From positions 1 to 64,000 of the forward strand of contig JAKSNY010000004.1 in the NCBI GenBank assembly GCA_024399495.1: 64,000 bases of DNA, written 5' to 3'. Source of the stretch: Paludibacteraceae bacterium. Lineage in GTDB: Bacteria; Bacteroidota; Bacteroidia; Bacteroidales; Paludibacteraceae. The position numbers and the translations under genes were made by a program. This document shows, in pieces, positions 15,907 to 24,637 of the stretch. Under the pieces are notes generated by a model, which searched no databases, had not been told where the DNA came from, and saw only the letters and a program-made list of their open reading frames with translations. Every line of letters begins with the position of its first letter. Within the stretch, counting starts at the first letter, position 1.

Positions 15907-17259
15907 ATGGCAGAATTGATAAAACTGAAAAAGGGGCTTGAGATTCCTATGAAGGGAGAGGCAGAGAAGTCTTTTGGTCAGTCATCTGTGGGAGATTACA
16001 TCGGGTTTAACCCTGATGATTTCTACGGGATTGTACCTAAGCCTGCACTAAAGCCCGGCGATGCCGTAAAGGTTGGTACCGTACTGTTCTATGACAAGAA
16101 GAAACCTGACGTTAAGATTGTCAGCCCTGTCAGCGGAACACTTGAGGCTATCAACCGAGGCGACAGACGTAAGATTCTTAGTATCGTGGTTAAGAACGAT
16201 AAAAAGGGTACAAAAGAGAGTTTGGAGAAGATAAACCTTAACGGCAGCGTTGAGGATATCAAGAAGGCTCTTAGTGATGCAGGTATGTTTGCTTTTGTAA
16301 AGCAGCGTCCGTACGATGTTATTGCCAATCCGGCAGACACGCCTAAGTCTATCTTTGTATCGGCGTTTGATTTGGCACCACTTGCTGCTGATTATGAGTT
16401 TATTTTTAAGGATTCACAGTCAGATTTCCAAAACGGTATTGATGTGCTGTCTAAAATCGCTCCTGTGTTTGTAGGGGTTAAGAACGGCACCAAGACATTT
16501 GCACATGTAAAGAACGCTACAGTAACGGCATTTGAGGGCAAGTATCCTGCAAGCAATGTAGGTGTGCAGATAAACAATGTTCAGCCTATAAATAAAGGTG
16601 AGATAGTTTGGACTATCGGGGCTCAAGAGGTGGTATATATAGGTAGGTTTGCCGCTAAGGGTGTAATAGATTTCTCTAAGAACGTTGCTTTGGTTGGCTC
16701 TGAGGCTTGCTCAAATTGCTACTACAAGATGGTTTTAGGTCAGAAACTTAGCCAAATTCTTGACTGCAATATAAGCAAAGGCTCTAACGCCACCATTATT
16801 TCAGGCAATCCGCTATCGGGTTCAGAGACTACGGCAAATGATTTTCTTGCTCCGTTTGTGAATCAGATTACGGTTATGAAGAACGGCTCAGACGCCGATG
16901 AGTTTATGGGTTGGATTATGCCACGTCCTACAACGTTCTCTACAAGTCCGTCTATATTGTCATCTTTTTTGGCAAAGATGTGTCCTTCGTTCAAATTTAA
17001 CCCCGATACCAGAATATTGGGTGGTCAGCGTAATATGATAATGTCTGGTGAGTATGATAAGGTAACACCGATGGATATCTATATGGGCTATCTTATCAAG
17101 GCTATCATTGCATTTGATATTGACAAGATGGAGGCTCTTGGAATTTATGAGGTTGCTCCAGAGGATTTTGCAGCCGCAGAGTGCGTTTGCTCGTCCAAAA
17201 TGGAACTTCAGCGTATAGTACGTGAGGGTCTTGATAAACTACAAAAGGAAATGTGCTAA
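15907..17259 (+). CDS. nqrA: Na+-translocating NADH:quinone reductase subunit A
   Basis: This is the 450-residue peripheral subunit A of the Na+-NQR complex, which oxidises NADH, reduces quinone and exports sodium. It has the family N-terminus (IKLKKGLEIPMKGEAE), a lipoyl-like beta-hairpin region (PGDAVKVGTVLF), SPVSGTLEAINRGDRR, and a C-terminal region with cysteines CVCSSK. It is first gene of a six-gene operon nqrABCDEF, all on the plus strand with gaps under 30 bases. Confidence 0.96.
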   Translation: MAELIKLKKGLEIPMKGEAEKSFGQSSVGDYIGFNPDDFYGIVPKPALKPGDAVKVGTVLFYDKKKPDVKIVSPVSGTLEAINRGDRRKILSIVVKNDKKGTKESLEKINLNGSVEDIKKALSDAGMFAFVKQRPYDVIANPADTPKSIFVSAFDLAPLAADYEFIFKDSQSDFQNGIDVLSKIAPVFVGVKNGTKTFAHVKNATVTAFEGKYPASNVGVQINNVQPINKGEIVWTIGAQEVVYIGRFAAKGVIDFSKNVALVGSEACSNCYYKMVLGQKLSQILDCNISKGSNATIISGNPLSGSETTANDFLAPFVNQITVMKNGSDADEFMGWIMPRPTTFSTSPSILSSFLAKMCPSFKFNPDTRILGGQRNMIMSGEYDKVTPMDIYMGYLIKAIIAFDIDKMEALGIYEVAPEDFAAAECVCSSKMELQRIVREGLDKLQKEMC

Positions 17260-17273
17260 AAAGGGGAGGAACT

Positions 17274-18482
17274 ATGAGTAAATTAAGACAATTAGTAGAT
17301 AAAGTTAAGCCAACCTTCTCAGAAGGTGGTAAACTTCATGCGTTCCGCTCGGTATTTGACGGTTTTGAAACATTCCTTTTAGTACCTAATGAGACCGCTA
17401 AGCCAAAAGGTGCCCACATTCACGATGCTATAGACAGCAAGCGTATTATGATAATGGTTGTCATAGCACTTATGCCGGCACTTCTTTTTGGTATGTACAA
17501 TGTAGGTTATCAACACTATCTTGCTATAGGTCAGGCTGCGGTGGCAGGTTTCTGGTCTAAGTTCTGGTTCGGTTTCCTTGCAGTGCTTCCTAAAATAATT
17601 GTTACCTATATAGTAGGTTTGGGTATTGAGTTTACTGTGGCACAATGGAAGGGGGAGGAGATTCATGAGGGATTCCTTGTAACAGGTATCATTCTCCCTA
17701 TGATTGTTCCAGTGGATTGTCCGCTATGGATTCTTGCAATAGCCACTGCATTTGCAGTCATATTTGCTAAGGAGATTTTTGGCGGTACAGGTATGAACAT
17801 TGTAAATGTGGCTCTTATAGCACGTGCGTTTATGTTCTTTGCCTATCCTACCACGATGTCAGGCGATAGGGTTTGGATTAGGACAGACAGTATTTGCGGA
17901 CTTGGTGAGGGTCAGGTTATAGACGGATTCTCAGGTGCGACACCTCTTGGTCAGGTAGCCACCTCATTAGACCCTACAGTACATCTTACTGATGCCGCAG
18001 GTAATGCAATAAGTTGCTGGGATGCCATTGCAGGTTTTATTCCAGGCTCAATAGGTGAGACCAGCGTAATAGCCATTGCATTAGGTGCATTGCTGCTTCT
18101 GTTTACGGGTATTGCAAGTTGGAAGACAATGCTTTCTGTATTTATAGGTGGCGGTCTTACAGCATTCCTGTTTAATATAGGTGGTCTTGATACTGCGGCC
18201 GCACAGCTTCCTTGGTATGAGCATTTTATTTACGGTGGTTTCTGTTTTGGTGCTGTGTTTATGGCTACAGACCCTGTAACATCTGCCCGTACAGAGTGTG
18301 GCAAGTGGATTTACGGATTCCTGATAGGTGTTATGGCAATACTGATTAGGGTGCTGAATCCTGGATACGCAGAAGGTATGATGCTTGCCATCCTACTTAT
18401 GAACGTATGTGCTCCGCTTATTGACTATTGTGTGGTTCAAGGTAATATTAAAAAACGTGCCAAACGTGCAATTAAAAAATAA
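17274..18482 (+). CDS. nqrB: Na+-translocating NADH:quinone reductase subunit B
   Basis: This is a 402-residue membrane subunit with about ten hydrophobic segments. The FMN attachment site is SGAT at 220-223, so T223 is the likely flavinylated residue, the target of ApbE. I chose ATG 17274, preceded by a GGAGG Shine-Dalgarno, rather than the in-frame start at 17253 that overlaps nqrA. The riboflavin/FMN-carrying core of the sodium pump is formed with NqrC, D and E. Confidence 0.96.
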   Translation: MSKLRQLVDKVKPTFSEGGKLHAFRSVFDGFETFLLVPNETAKPKGAHIHDAIDSKRIMIMVVIALMPALLFGMYNVGYQHYLAIGQAAVAGFWSKFWFGFLAVLPKIIVTYIVGLGIEFTVAQWKGEEIHEGFLVTGIILPMIVPVDCPLWILAIATAFAVIFAKEIFGGTGMNIVNVALIARAFMFFAYPTTMSGDRVWIRTDSICGLGEGQVIDGFSGATPLGQVATSLDPTVHLTDAAGNAISCWDAIAGFIPGSIGETSVIAIALGALLLLFTGIASWKTMLSVFIGGGLTAFLFNIGGLDTAAAQLPWYEHFIYGGFCFGAVFMATDPVTSARTECGKWIYGFLIGVMAILIRVLNPGYAEGMMLAILLMNVCAPLIDYCVVQGNIKKRAKRAIKK

Positions 18483-18487
18483 AGGAT

Positions 18488-19321
18488 ATGGCTACAAAAG
18501 AATTTAAATGTAAGGTTTGTGGCTATGTCCACAAAGGTGACAAGGCTCCGGATAATTGTCCGGTATGTCAGGCTCCCGCTTCTGAATTTGAAGAAATCAA
18601 GAAGAAGGGGCTTGATACTAACAGTAATGTATATACAATAATCTACGCCTCAATTGTGGTTGTTGTGGTGGCATTCCTGCTTGCGTTTGTATCGGGTGCT
18701 TTAAAGGCAAAACAAGATGAGAACGTTATTCTTGATAAGAAGAAACAGATTCTAAGTTCACTTAATATCAATATTAAGGAGTGTGCAGACCCTGCCGCCA
18801 AATATGCAGAGTGTGTAAAGGGTGAGTGGATTCTTAACTCTAACGGCGATGTTGTTGACAGCATAGGTGGTTTTGACATCAACGTAAGTGAGGAGAATAC
18901 AAAGCCTCTTGAAGAGCGTAAGCTTCCTGTTTATGTTTGTGAAATAGACGGTGCTAAAAAATATGTATTCCCTATGAGGGGTGCAGGTCTTTGGGGCCCG
19001 ATTTGGGGTTATATTTCACTTGATGCAGATAAATCAACGGTGTTTGGTGTATATTTCTCTCATGAAAGTGAGACTCCTGGTCTTGGTGCTGAAATAACTC
19101 AGCCTAAGTTCCAGAATCAGTTCCGTGACCCTGAGAATCCTAAGCACATTTCACGTGACGGCAAGTTCACATCAATCGCCGTGGTAAAACCTGGCAACAC
19201 TTGTGAGGATGCTGACTACGTAAACGGCATATCGGGTGGTACAATGACATCAACAGGTGTAAATATAATGCTGAAAGAGGGATTGGGACAGTATGAACAA
19301 TTTTTTAATAAGGAGGATTGA
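18488..19321 (+). CDS. nqrC: Na+-NQR subunit C with N-terminal rubredoxin-like domain
   Basis: This is a 277-residue NqrC. Residues 1-38 form a rubredoxin-like (rubrerythrin-tail) module with C8-x2-C11-GY and C24-P-x-C27, then a transmembrane helix (about 49-72), then the periplasmic FMN domain. The FMN site is SGGT at 249-252, with T252 the likely acceptor. Ordinary NqrC proteins begin directly with the transmembrane helix, so the iron-binding module is an addition that would face the cytoplasm. The start at 18488 has AAGGA five bases upstream, which argues that the module really is translated. Five bases separate it from nqrB. Confidence 0.93.
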   Translation: MATKEFKCKVCGYVHKGDKAPDNCPVCQAPASEFEEIKKKGLDTNSNVYTIIYASIVVVVVAFLLAFVSGALKAKQDENVILDKKKQILSSLNINIKECADPAAKYAECVKGEWILNSNGDVVDSIGGFDINVSEENTKPLEERKLPVYVCEIDGAKKYVFPMRGAGLWGPIWGYISLDADKSTVFGVYFSHESETPGLGAEITQPKFQNQFRDPENPKHISRDGKFTSIAVVKPGNTCEDADYVNGISGGTMTSTGVNIMLKEGLGQYEQFFNKED

Positions 19322-19323
19322 AA

Positions 19324-19944
19324 ATGGGACTATTATCAAAGAAAAGTAAAGAGGCTTTCATTACTCCTATATGGGGTAACAACCCTGTAACAATGCAGAT
19401 TCTTGGTATCTGCTCATCGCTTGCCGTAACAGCCAAATTGGAGCCGGCACTTGTGATGGGTATAAGCGTTACCATTATTGTGGCACTGTCAAATGTTGTA
19501 ATATCATTGCTGCGTAACACAATTCCAAGCCGTATAAGAATTATTGTACAACTTGTTGTGGTTGCGGCACTTGTTACAATAGTAAGTCAGATTCTAAAGG
19601 CGTTTGCCTACGATGTCAGCGTTCAGCTCTCTGTTTATGTAGGTCTTATTATTACAAACTGTATCCTGATGGGTAGGCTTGAGGCTTTTGCTATGGGTAA
19701 CGGACCTTGGGACTCACTGCTTGACGGACTTGGCAACGGTTTTGGTTATGCAATAATTCTTGTTATTGTGGCATTCATCCGTGAATTGCTTGGCTCAGGT
19801 GCTTTGCTAGGTTTCCAGATCATTCCACAATGTGTGTATGATGCAGGATATCTTAACTGCGGTCTTATGCTAATGCCTCCTATGGCACTTATAATTATTG
19901 GTTGTATTATCTGGTTTCAGCGTGCTAAAAACCCTGAACTATAG
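19324..19944 (+). CDS. nqrD: Na+-translocating NADH:quinone reductase subunit D
   Basis: This is a 206-residue, six-helix membrane subunit of the RnfE/NqrD family, with the paired cysteine motifs (LGICSSL near residue 24; TNCILMGR near residue 110) that bind the intramembrane iron centre together with NqrE. A Shine-Dalgarno AAGGAGG lies at 19310-19316, eight bases before ATG 19324 and inside the end of nqrC. Confidence 0.95.
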   Translation: MGLLSKKSKEAFITPIWGNNPVTMQILGICSSLAVTAKLEPALVMGISVTIIVALSNVVISLLRNTIPSRIRIIVQLVVVAALVTIVSQILKAFAYDVSVQLSVYVGLIITNCILMGRLEAFAMGNGPWDSLLDGLGNGFGYAIILVIVAFIRELLGSGALLGFQIIPQCVYDAGYLNCGLMLMPPMALIIIGCIIWFQRAKNPEL

Positions 19945-19969
19945 TGTTTAACTTTAAGGAGATAAGAAA

Positions 19970-20596
19970 ATGGAAAATCTTTTAAGTCTTTTTGTCAGTT
20001 CAATATTCTCTGACAACATGATTTTTGCTTACTTCCTTGGAATGTGCTCATTCCTTGCAGTATCCAAAAATGTTAAAACCGCTGTAGGTCTTGGTATCGC
20101 TGTAACTTTTGTACTTTGCGTTACTGTTCCAATCAACTATTTGCTTCAGGCATACGTTCTTGGACCCGATGCATTGGTTGCCGGTGTTGATTTAAGTTTC
20201 TTGAGCTTTATTATATTTATCGCTGTAATTGCGGCTATTACTCAGTTGGTTGAGATGGTTGTGGAGCGTTTTTCTCCATCACTGTACAACTCTCTTGGTA
20301 TATTCCTGCCACTTATAGCGGTAAACTGTGCCATTATGGGTGCCTGCTTGTTTATGCAGCAGAGAATGACTATGGATGCGTCTAACTTTAAGGCAATCCA
20401 CAGTTTTGGCAGTGCCCTTATATATGCACTTGGCTCTGGTATAGGCTGGACAATTGCAATTGTATGTCTTGCTGCTGTAAGAGAGAAAATGGCGTACTGT
20501 AATGTTCCTGCTCCACTGCGTGGGCTTGGCATAACATTTATTATGGTAGGTCTTATGGCTATGGCGTTTATGTGTTTTTCAGGTATTAAAATTTGA
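19970..20596 (+). CDS. nqrE: Na+-translocating NADH:quinone reductase subunit E
   Basis: This is a 208-residue membrane subunit of the RnfA/NqrE family with six helices and the cysteine motifs GMCSFLA (near residue 25) and AVNCAIMGA (near residue 118) that pair with NqrD. AAGGAG lies seven bases upstream of the start. It is part of nqrABCDEF. Confidence 0.95.
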   Translation: MENLLSLFVSSIFSDNMIFAYFLGMCSFLAVSKNVKTAVGLGIAVTFVLCVTVPINYLLQAYVLGPDALVAGVDLSFLSFIIFIAVIAAITQLVEMVVERFSPSLYNSLGIFLPLIAVNCAIMGACLFMQQRMTMDASNFKAIHSFGSALIYALGSGIGWTIAIVCLAAVREKMAYCNVPAPLRGLGITFIMVGLMAMAFMCFSGIKI

Positions 20597-20603
20597 TTGA
20601 GAT

Positions 20604-21896
20604 ATGAATTCAGTTATTTTAGCAATAGATATGGCGATGATAGGAGTTAGCGTCGGTGTTTTCTTGGGCGTTATACTGCTCCTTGTTATTCTGCTTCTTG
20701 TAGCCAAGAGGTATCTGTCGCCTTCGGGTCCTGTAAAGATGACTCTTAATAGCAATGAGCCTGTAGATGTTTCATCTGGCGGTACACTTATTTCCGCTCT
20801 TCAAAGTCAGGGCGTGTTCCTGCCTTCTGCTTGTGGTGGCAAGGGTGCTTGCGGTCAGTGCAAATGTCAGGTTATCAGTGGTGGCGGTGAGATTCTGCCT
20901 ACAGAGTCTGTACATTTCTCACGTAAACAGGTTAAGGATAATTGGAGACTTGGTTGTCAGGTTAAGGTTAAGAGTGATATTCAGGTTAAGGTTCCTGAAT
21001 CTGTACTTGGTGTCAAGGAGTGGGAATGTGAGGTTATTTCAAATAAGAACGTAGCCACGTTTATAAAAGAGTTCAAGGTTGCTCTGCCTAAGGGTGAGCA
21101 CATGGACTTTATACCTGGTTCTTACGCTCAAATCCGTATTCCTGAGTATGACCTTAATTACGCTGATTTTGACCGTTCACTTATTGGAGACCTATATGTA
21201 CCTGCTTGGGAAAAATTCGGTCTCTTTGGCTTAAAACAAAAGAACACAGAGGCTACAATACGTGCATACTCAATGGCTAACTATCCTGATGAGGGTGATA
21301 TTATCACTCTTACAGTGCGTATTGCCACACCTCCGTTCAAACCAAAAGAGCAAGGTCCAGGTTTCCAAGATGTACCTTGCGGTATAGCATCTACATACAT
21401 CTTCTCACTAAAACCTGGTGATAAGGTTATTATGAGTGGTCCTTACGGTGAGTTCCATCCTCATTTTGACAGCAAGCGAGAGATGATTTGGGTAGGTGGT
21501 GGTGCCGGTATGGCTCCATTGCGTGCTCAGATTATGCACATGCTTAAGACACTCCATACTCGTGACCGTGAAATGCACTATTTCTATGGAGCACGTGCCA
21601 TTGATGAGGTATTTTTCCTTGAGGATTTCCAAGAATTGGAGAAGGAGTATCCTAATTTCCATTTCCATCTTGCTCTTGACCGTCCTGACCCAAAAGCAGA
21701 TGCTATGGGTGTAAAATATACTCCAGGATTCATTGCTCCTGTTATGGGTGATACCTATCTTAAACAACACGAGGAACCTGAAGATATTGAATACTACCTC
21801 TGCGGACCTCCGATGATGGCAAAGACTGTGCTTGATTTGCTTCACAGCCTTGGCGTTGAGGACGATATGATATCATTTGATAACTTTGGTGGATAA
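20604..21896 (+). CDS. nqrF: Na+-translocating NADH:quinone reductase subunit F
   Basis: This is the 430-residue NADH-oxidising subunit. One N-terminal helix (about 8-34) anchors it. A 2Fe-2S ferredoxin domain follows with C77-x5-C83-x2-C86 and a fourth cysteine in RLGCQ. The FAD domain has RAYSMANYP, and the NADH domain has GGGAGMAPLR and YYLCGPPMM. It is last of the nqr genes; a FISUMP lipoprotein gene starts only four bases after its stop. Confidence 0.96.
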   Translation: MNSVILAIDMAMIGVSVGVFLGVILLLVILLLVAKRYLSPSGPVKMTLNSNEPVDVSSGGTLISALQSQGVFLPSACGGKGACGQCKCQVISGGGEILPTESVHFSRKQVKDNWRLGCQVKVKSDIQVKVPESVLGVKEWECEVISNKNVATFIKEFKVALPKGEHMDFIPGSYAQIRIPEYDLNYADFDRSLIGDLYVPAWEKFGLFGLKQKNTEATIRAYSMANYPDEGDIITLTVRIATPPFKPKEQGPGFQDVPCGIASTYIFSLKPGDKVIMSGPYGEFHPHFDSKREMIWVGGGAGMAPLRAQIMHMLKTLHTRDREMHYFYGARAIDEVFFLEDFQELEKEYPNFHFHLALDRPDPKADAMGVKYTPGFIAPVMGDTYLKQHEEPEDIEYYLCGPPMMAKTVLDLLHSLGVEDDMISFDNFGG

Positions 21897-21900
21897 TATT

Positions 21901-22740
21901 ATGAAAACATTAAGATTTATTTCAATTGCACTGGCAGGAGCGTTGCTGGTGCTTAGTGCGTGCAAGAAAGACAGTGGTAATGAGCCAAGTCCAACACCCG
22001 GACCAACTCCAATAGATAAAGTTACTGATGCGTGTGGCAACACCTATCCTGTTGTAAAGATAGGAAAGCAGTACTGGATGGCGGAGAATCTAAGGTGTGA
22101 CAAATATGCCACTCAGTCTGAGGCATACAATGCCTCCTGGCTTACAAACAATACCATTCCAACATCCGAAGATGACACATTTACCCCATACTACACCGAT
22201 GCATCAGACAAGAGCAAATGGGATAAATGGTACGATTATTCTGATAATCTCACTGACGCACAGGTAAAAAAATTGGGCTACCTCTACAACTGGGCTGCGG
22301 CGGTAGGCGTTGAGGATGGATATGATTACGGATCCAAACCATTCAGTGGCAATCGACAGGGCATCTGCCCCAATGGGTGGCACATTCCGTCAAGAGCGGA
22401 GTGGCAGACACTGTATGATTACATATACAGTGCACAAAAACTCACATCAAAAGCAGTTGGCAAATATCTCAAAACAACCTCTGGTTGGTACAACGGAGAT
22501 AGTGAATATAAGCCAGGATTAGATACGTATGGTTTTGCGGCTCTGCCGGCAGGCGACGCAGGTGGAAGTAGTGTGTCCCGTGTTGGCTGCGATACCAATT
22601 TCTGGACGGCTACTCCTAAGGACGATAGCGACTACGGCTACCACGCTTACTACAGGGGCCTCGATTACGACTATGACTACTTGTACGATGGCGACCACTG
22701 TAAGTACTACGGATGGTCTGTGCGTTGTCTAAAGGACTGA
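21901..22740 (+). CDS. FISUMP lipoprotein with hypervariable C-terminus
   Basis: This is a 279-residue lipoprotein; the signal peptide ends LVLSAC with lipid-modified C21, then a Ser/Pro/Thr linker (EPSPTPGPTP). The FISUMP domain covers about residues 40-279: DACGNTYPVVKIG, QYWMAENLRC, GYLYNWAAAVG, GICPNGWHIPSRAEW, YGFAALPAG, SVRCLKD. Residues 219-272 are the variable region. I chose ATG 21901 because it opens the signal peptide; an in-frame start at 21877 overlaps nqrF. The gene lies four bases after nqrF and may be read from the nqr promoter, an odd place for a surface protein and a hint of recent insertion. Its N-terminal half is almost identical to the gene at 24638. Confidence 0.85.
   Translation: MKTLRFISIALAGALLVLSACKKDSGNEPSPTPGPTPIDKVTDACGNTYPVVKIGKQYWMAENLRCDKYATQSEAYNASWLTNNTIPTSEDDTFTPYYTDASDKSKWDKWYDYSDNLTDAQVKKLGYLYNWAAAVGVEDGYDYGSKPFSGNRQGICPNGWHIPSRAEWQTLYDYIYSAQKLTSKAVGKYLKTTSGWYNGDSEYKPGLDTYGFAALPAGDAGGSSVSRVGCDTNFWTATPKDDSDYGYHAYYRGLDYDYDYLYDGDHCKYYGWSVRCLKD
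22555..22716 (+). repeat. Putative DGR-type variable region, copy 3
   Basis: This is the C-terminal coding stretch of the FISUMP gene after nqrF. Variable codons (GAC, TCC-CGT, TGC-GAT-ACC, CAC, TGT) sit exactly where the other copies also carry NNC or NNT. Invariant anchors are TTC-TGG, GCT-TAC, AGG, CTC, TTG and AAG. Confidence 0.62.
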
Positions 22741-22741
22741 T

Positions 22742-22754
22742 ACTCCTACGGAGT
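22742..22754. promoter_or_regulatory. Post-VR hairpin, copy at gene 3
   Basis: The ACTCC-TAC-GGAGT hairpin directly follows the stop codon and is identical to those after the second and fourth copies. Confidence 0.5.
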
Positions 22755-22792
22755 TATGTGTGATGTATAATGTATGATGTATGATGTATGAG

Positions 22793-22831
22793 GGTCAAGG
22801 GAGAGTGATTTCCTTTGACCTTTGTTTTTGT
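22793..22831 (+). terminator. Terminator after the third FISUMP gene
   Basis: Stem GGTCAAGGGA with TCCTTTGACC (10 pairs, one G-T) precedes TTTGTTTTTG. TGATGTA heptamers lie between the stop-codon hairpin and this terminator. Confidence 0.7.
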
Positions 22832-22913
22832 TGTGATTTTGTGTTTTTATAAAAAAAATAGTATTTTTGCAAAATGAATGTAATTGGTGATGTGTTTAGC
22901 AGGCAGTTTGATT

Positions 22914-24488
22914 ATGGAGACAAAACTAAAAAATTATCCGTTAGGGGTCTATACATTTGAGAAGATACGTAATGGTAATTATTTCTACGTTGATAAGACT
23001 GATTATGTGTATGAAATTGCCAACAAGTATAACTATGTGTTCCTTAGTCGTCCTCGCAGGTTTGGCAAATCACTGCTTGTAGATACTTTGCAGTGCTATT
23101 TTGAGGGCAGAAAAGAGTTGTTCGCAGGTCTGAAAGCAGACGCTCTTGAAAAGGATTGGGTAAAATACCCTGTGCTTAGGTTTGATATGAGTTCTATAAA
23201 GTCAATGAACCCACAAGAGGTGAAAGACGCCATAAGCGTAATGCTTTTAAGGTATGAGAATTTATATGGCAAGGTAGATGCTGAAAAGACTTTAGGCAAT
23301 AGGCTTGAAGGCATAATAGGCAGAGCGTATGCAAAGACAGGTCAAAAGGTGGTACTTCTCATAGACGAGTATGACTCCGCACTGCTTAAGGTTATGCACA
23401 ACAAGCCTGTGTTTGAGGAATTAAGGGATATGCTCCGCAACTTCTACGGACCTATAAAAATCTGTGACGCAATGCTGCGTTTCGGTTTTATAACGGGCAT
23501 AACCAAGTTCTCCCAACTGAGCATATTCTCAGAGATAAACAACCTTATGAACATAAGCCGTGAGCCTGAGTGGGATGGACTGTGCGGAATAACAAAAGAA
23601 GAGTTGCTAATGCAGTGTAAGCCTGATATTCAGGCACTTGCAGATTATATGGAAATCAGTTTTGAAGACGCTGTCGCAGGGCTTACTGAACATTATGACG
23701 GCTACCACTTCTCTGAAGGTAAGAAGGGGGTTATGACAGATGTCTTTAATCCGTTCAGCGTAATTAAGTGCTTCTCAACCAGACGTTTCGGACTCTATTG
23801 GTATGAGACAGGCACGCCGTCATTCCTCTTTGCAGAGATGCGCAAGTATAATACGGAACTGCAAAACATAGACAACCAAACTGTGAATGAGTCTGACTTT
23901 AATGTCTCACCTGAAACTGCGGTAACCGCCTTGCCAATGCTCTATCAGAGCGGCTACCTTACAATAAAGGATTACAGCCGCATAACAAATCTTTTTGTGT
24001 TAGGCTTTCCTAACAGGGAAGTTAAGAACGGCTTTTTGCAATCATTCTTGCCAGAAGTGTCAAACATACCAGGTGGAGAGGGCAACGCAATGCTTGTGCG
24101 TGTGGTTCAGGCACTCTACGCCGATGACATAGACACTGCACTTACAGAGATAAAGGCGTACATAGCAGCAATTCCGTACTATTATGAGAATAAGACTGAA
24201 CCTGCGTTCCAGACTATAATGTACCTGATACTCACGCTACTTGGACAGAACATGAGGGTTGAGGTTCCGTTTGCCGTAGGCAGGACAGACGCCATACTTG
24301 AGACCACGAACACAGTCTACATAATAGAGTACAAGGTGGATAAGTCTGTGGAAGAGGCGTTAAAACAGATAGATGATATGCATTACGCAGACCCATACCT
24401 TGCAGACCCACGCCGCAAGTTAAAGGTGGGCATAAACTTCACTACGGAATCACGCACCATAGAGAGTTGGAAGACAGTGGAAAGTTGA
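22914..24488 (+). CDS. AAA-ATPase-like protein with PD-(D/E)XK nuclease domain
   Basis: This is a 524-residue protein of the AAA-ATPase_like plus PDDEXK_9 architecture. It has the usual start (LKNYPLGVYTFEKIR), Walker A-like SRPRRFGKSLL near residue 48, Walker B VVLLIDEYDSAL near 145, and a C-terminal nuclease-like segment with GRTDAILE, YIIEYKVDKS and a final KVGINF strand. The family is highly multicopy in Bacteroidales and its role is unknown. I chose ATG 22914 from the family N-terminus; a TATTTTTG box lies at 22862-22869. The C-terminus runs into GAAAGTT repeats. It sits between two FISUMP genes. Confidence 0.85.
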   Translation: METKLKNYPLGVYTFEKIRNGNYFYVDKTDYVYEIANKYNYVFLSRPRRFGKSLLVDTLQCYFEGRKELFAGLKADALEKDWVKYPVLRFDMSSIKSMNPQEVKDAISVMLLRYENLYGKVDAEKTLGNRLEGIIGRAYAKTGQKVVLLIDEYDSALLKVMHNKPVFEELRDMLRNFYGPIKICDAMLRFGFITGITKFSQLSIFSEINNLMNISREPEWDGLCGITKEELLMQCKPDIQALADYMEISFEDAVAGLTEHYDGYHFSEGKKGVMTDVFNPFSVIKCFSTRRFGLYWYETGTPSFLFAEMRKYNTELQNIDNQTVNESDFNVSPETAVTALPMLYQSGYLTIKDYSRITNLFVLGFPNREVKNGFLQSFLPEVSNIPGGEGNAMLVRVVQALYADDIDTALTEIKAYIAAIPYYYENKTEPAFQTIMYLILTLLGQNMRVEVPFAVGRTDAILETTNTVYIIEYKVDKSVEEALKQIDDMHYADPYLADPRRKLKVGINFTTESRTIESWKTVES

Positions 24489-24515
24489 AAGTTGAAAGTT
24501 GAAAGTTGAAAGTGA
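24476..24515. repeat. GAAAGTT heptamer tract
   Basis: About five tandem GAAAGTT units overlap the stop codon of the ATPase/nuclease gene. The complementary CTTTCAA unit recurs near 1340, 4437, 12190, 27866 and 55517. The remaining bases to 24637 contain a GTCTGTAAACAGTCTGAGCGAAGCGAG repeat also seen near 11680. Confidence 0.7.
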
Positions 24516-24637
24516 ATAGTGATTCCATCACGTCATCACCTGACGGTCTGTAAACAGTCTGAGCGAAGCGAGAGAACTTTACTTAATGTATGATGTATGT
24601 TCCAAATCACCGAATAAACCTAATAAACAGCTAGATT

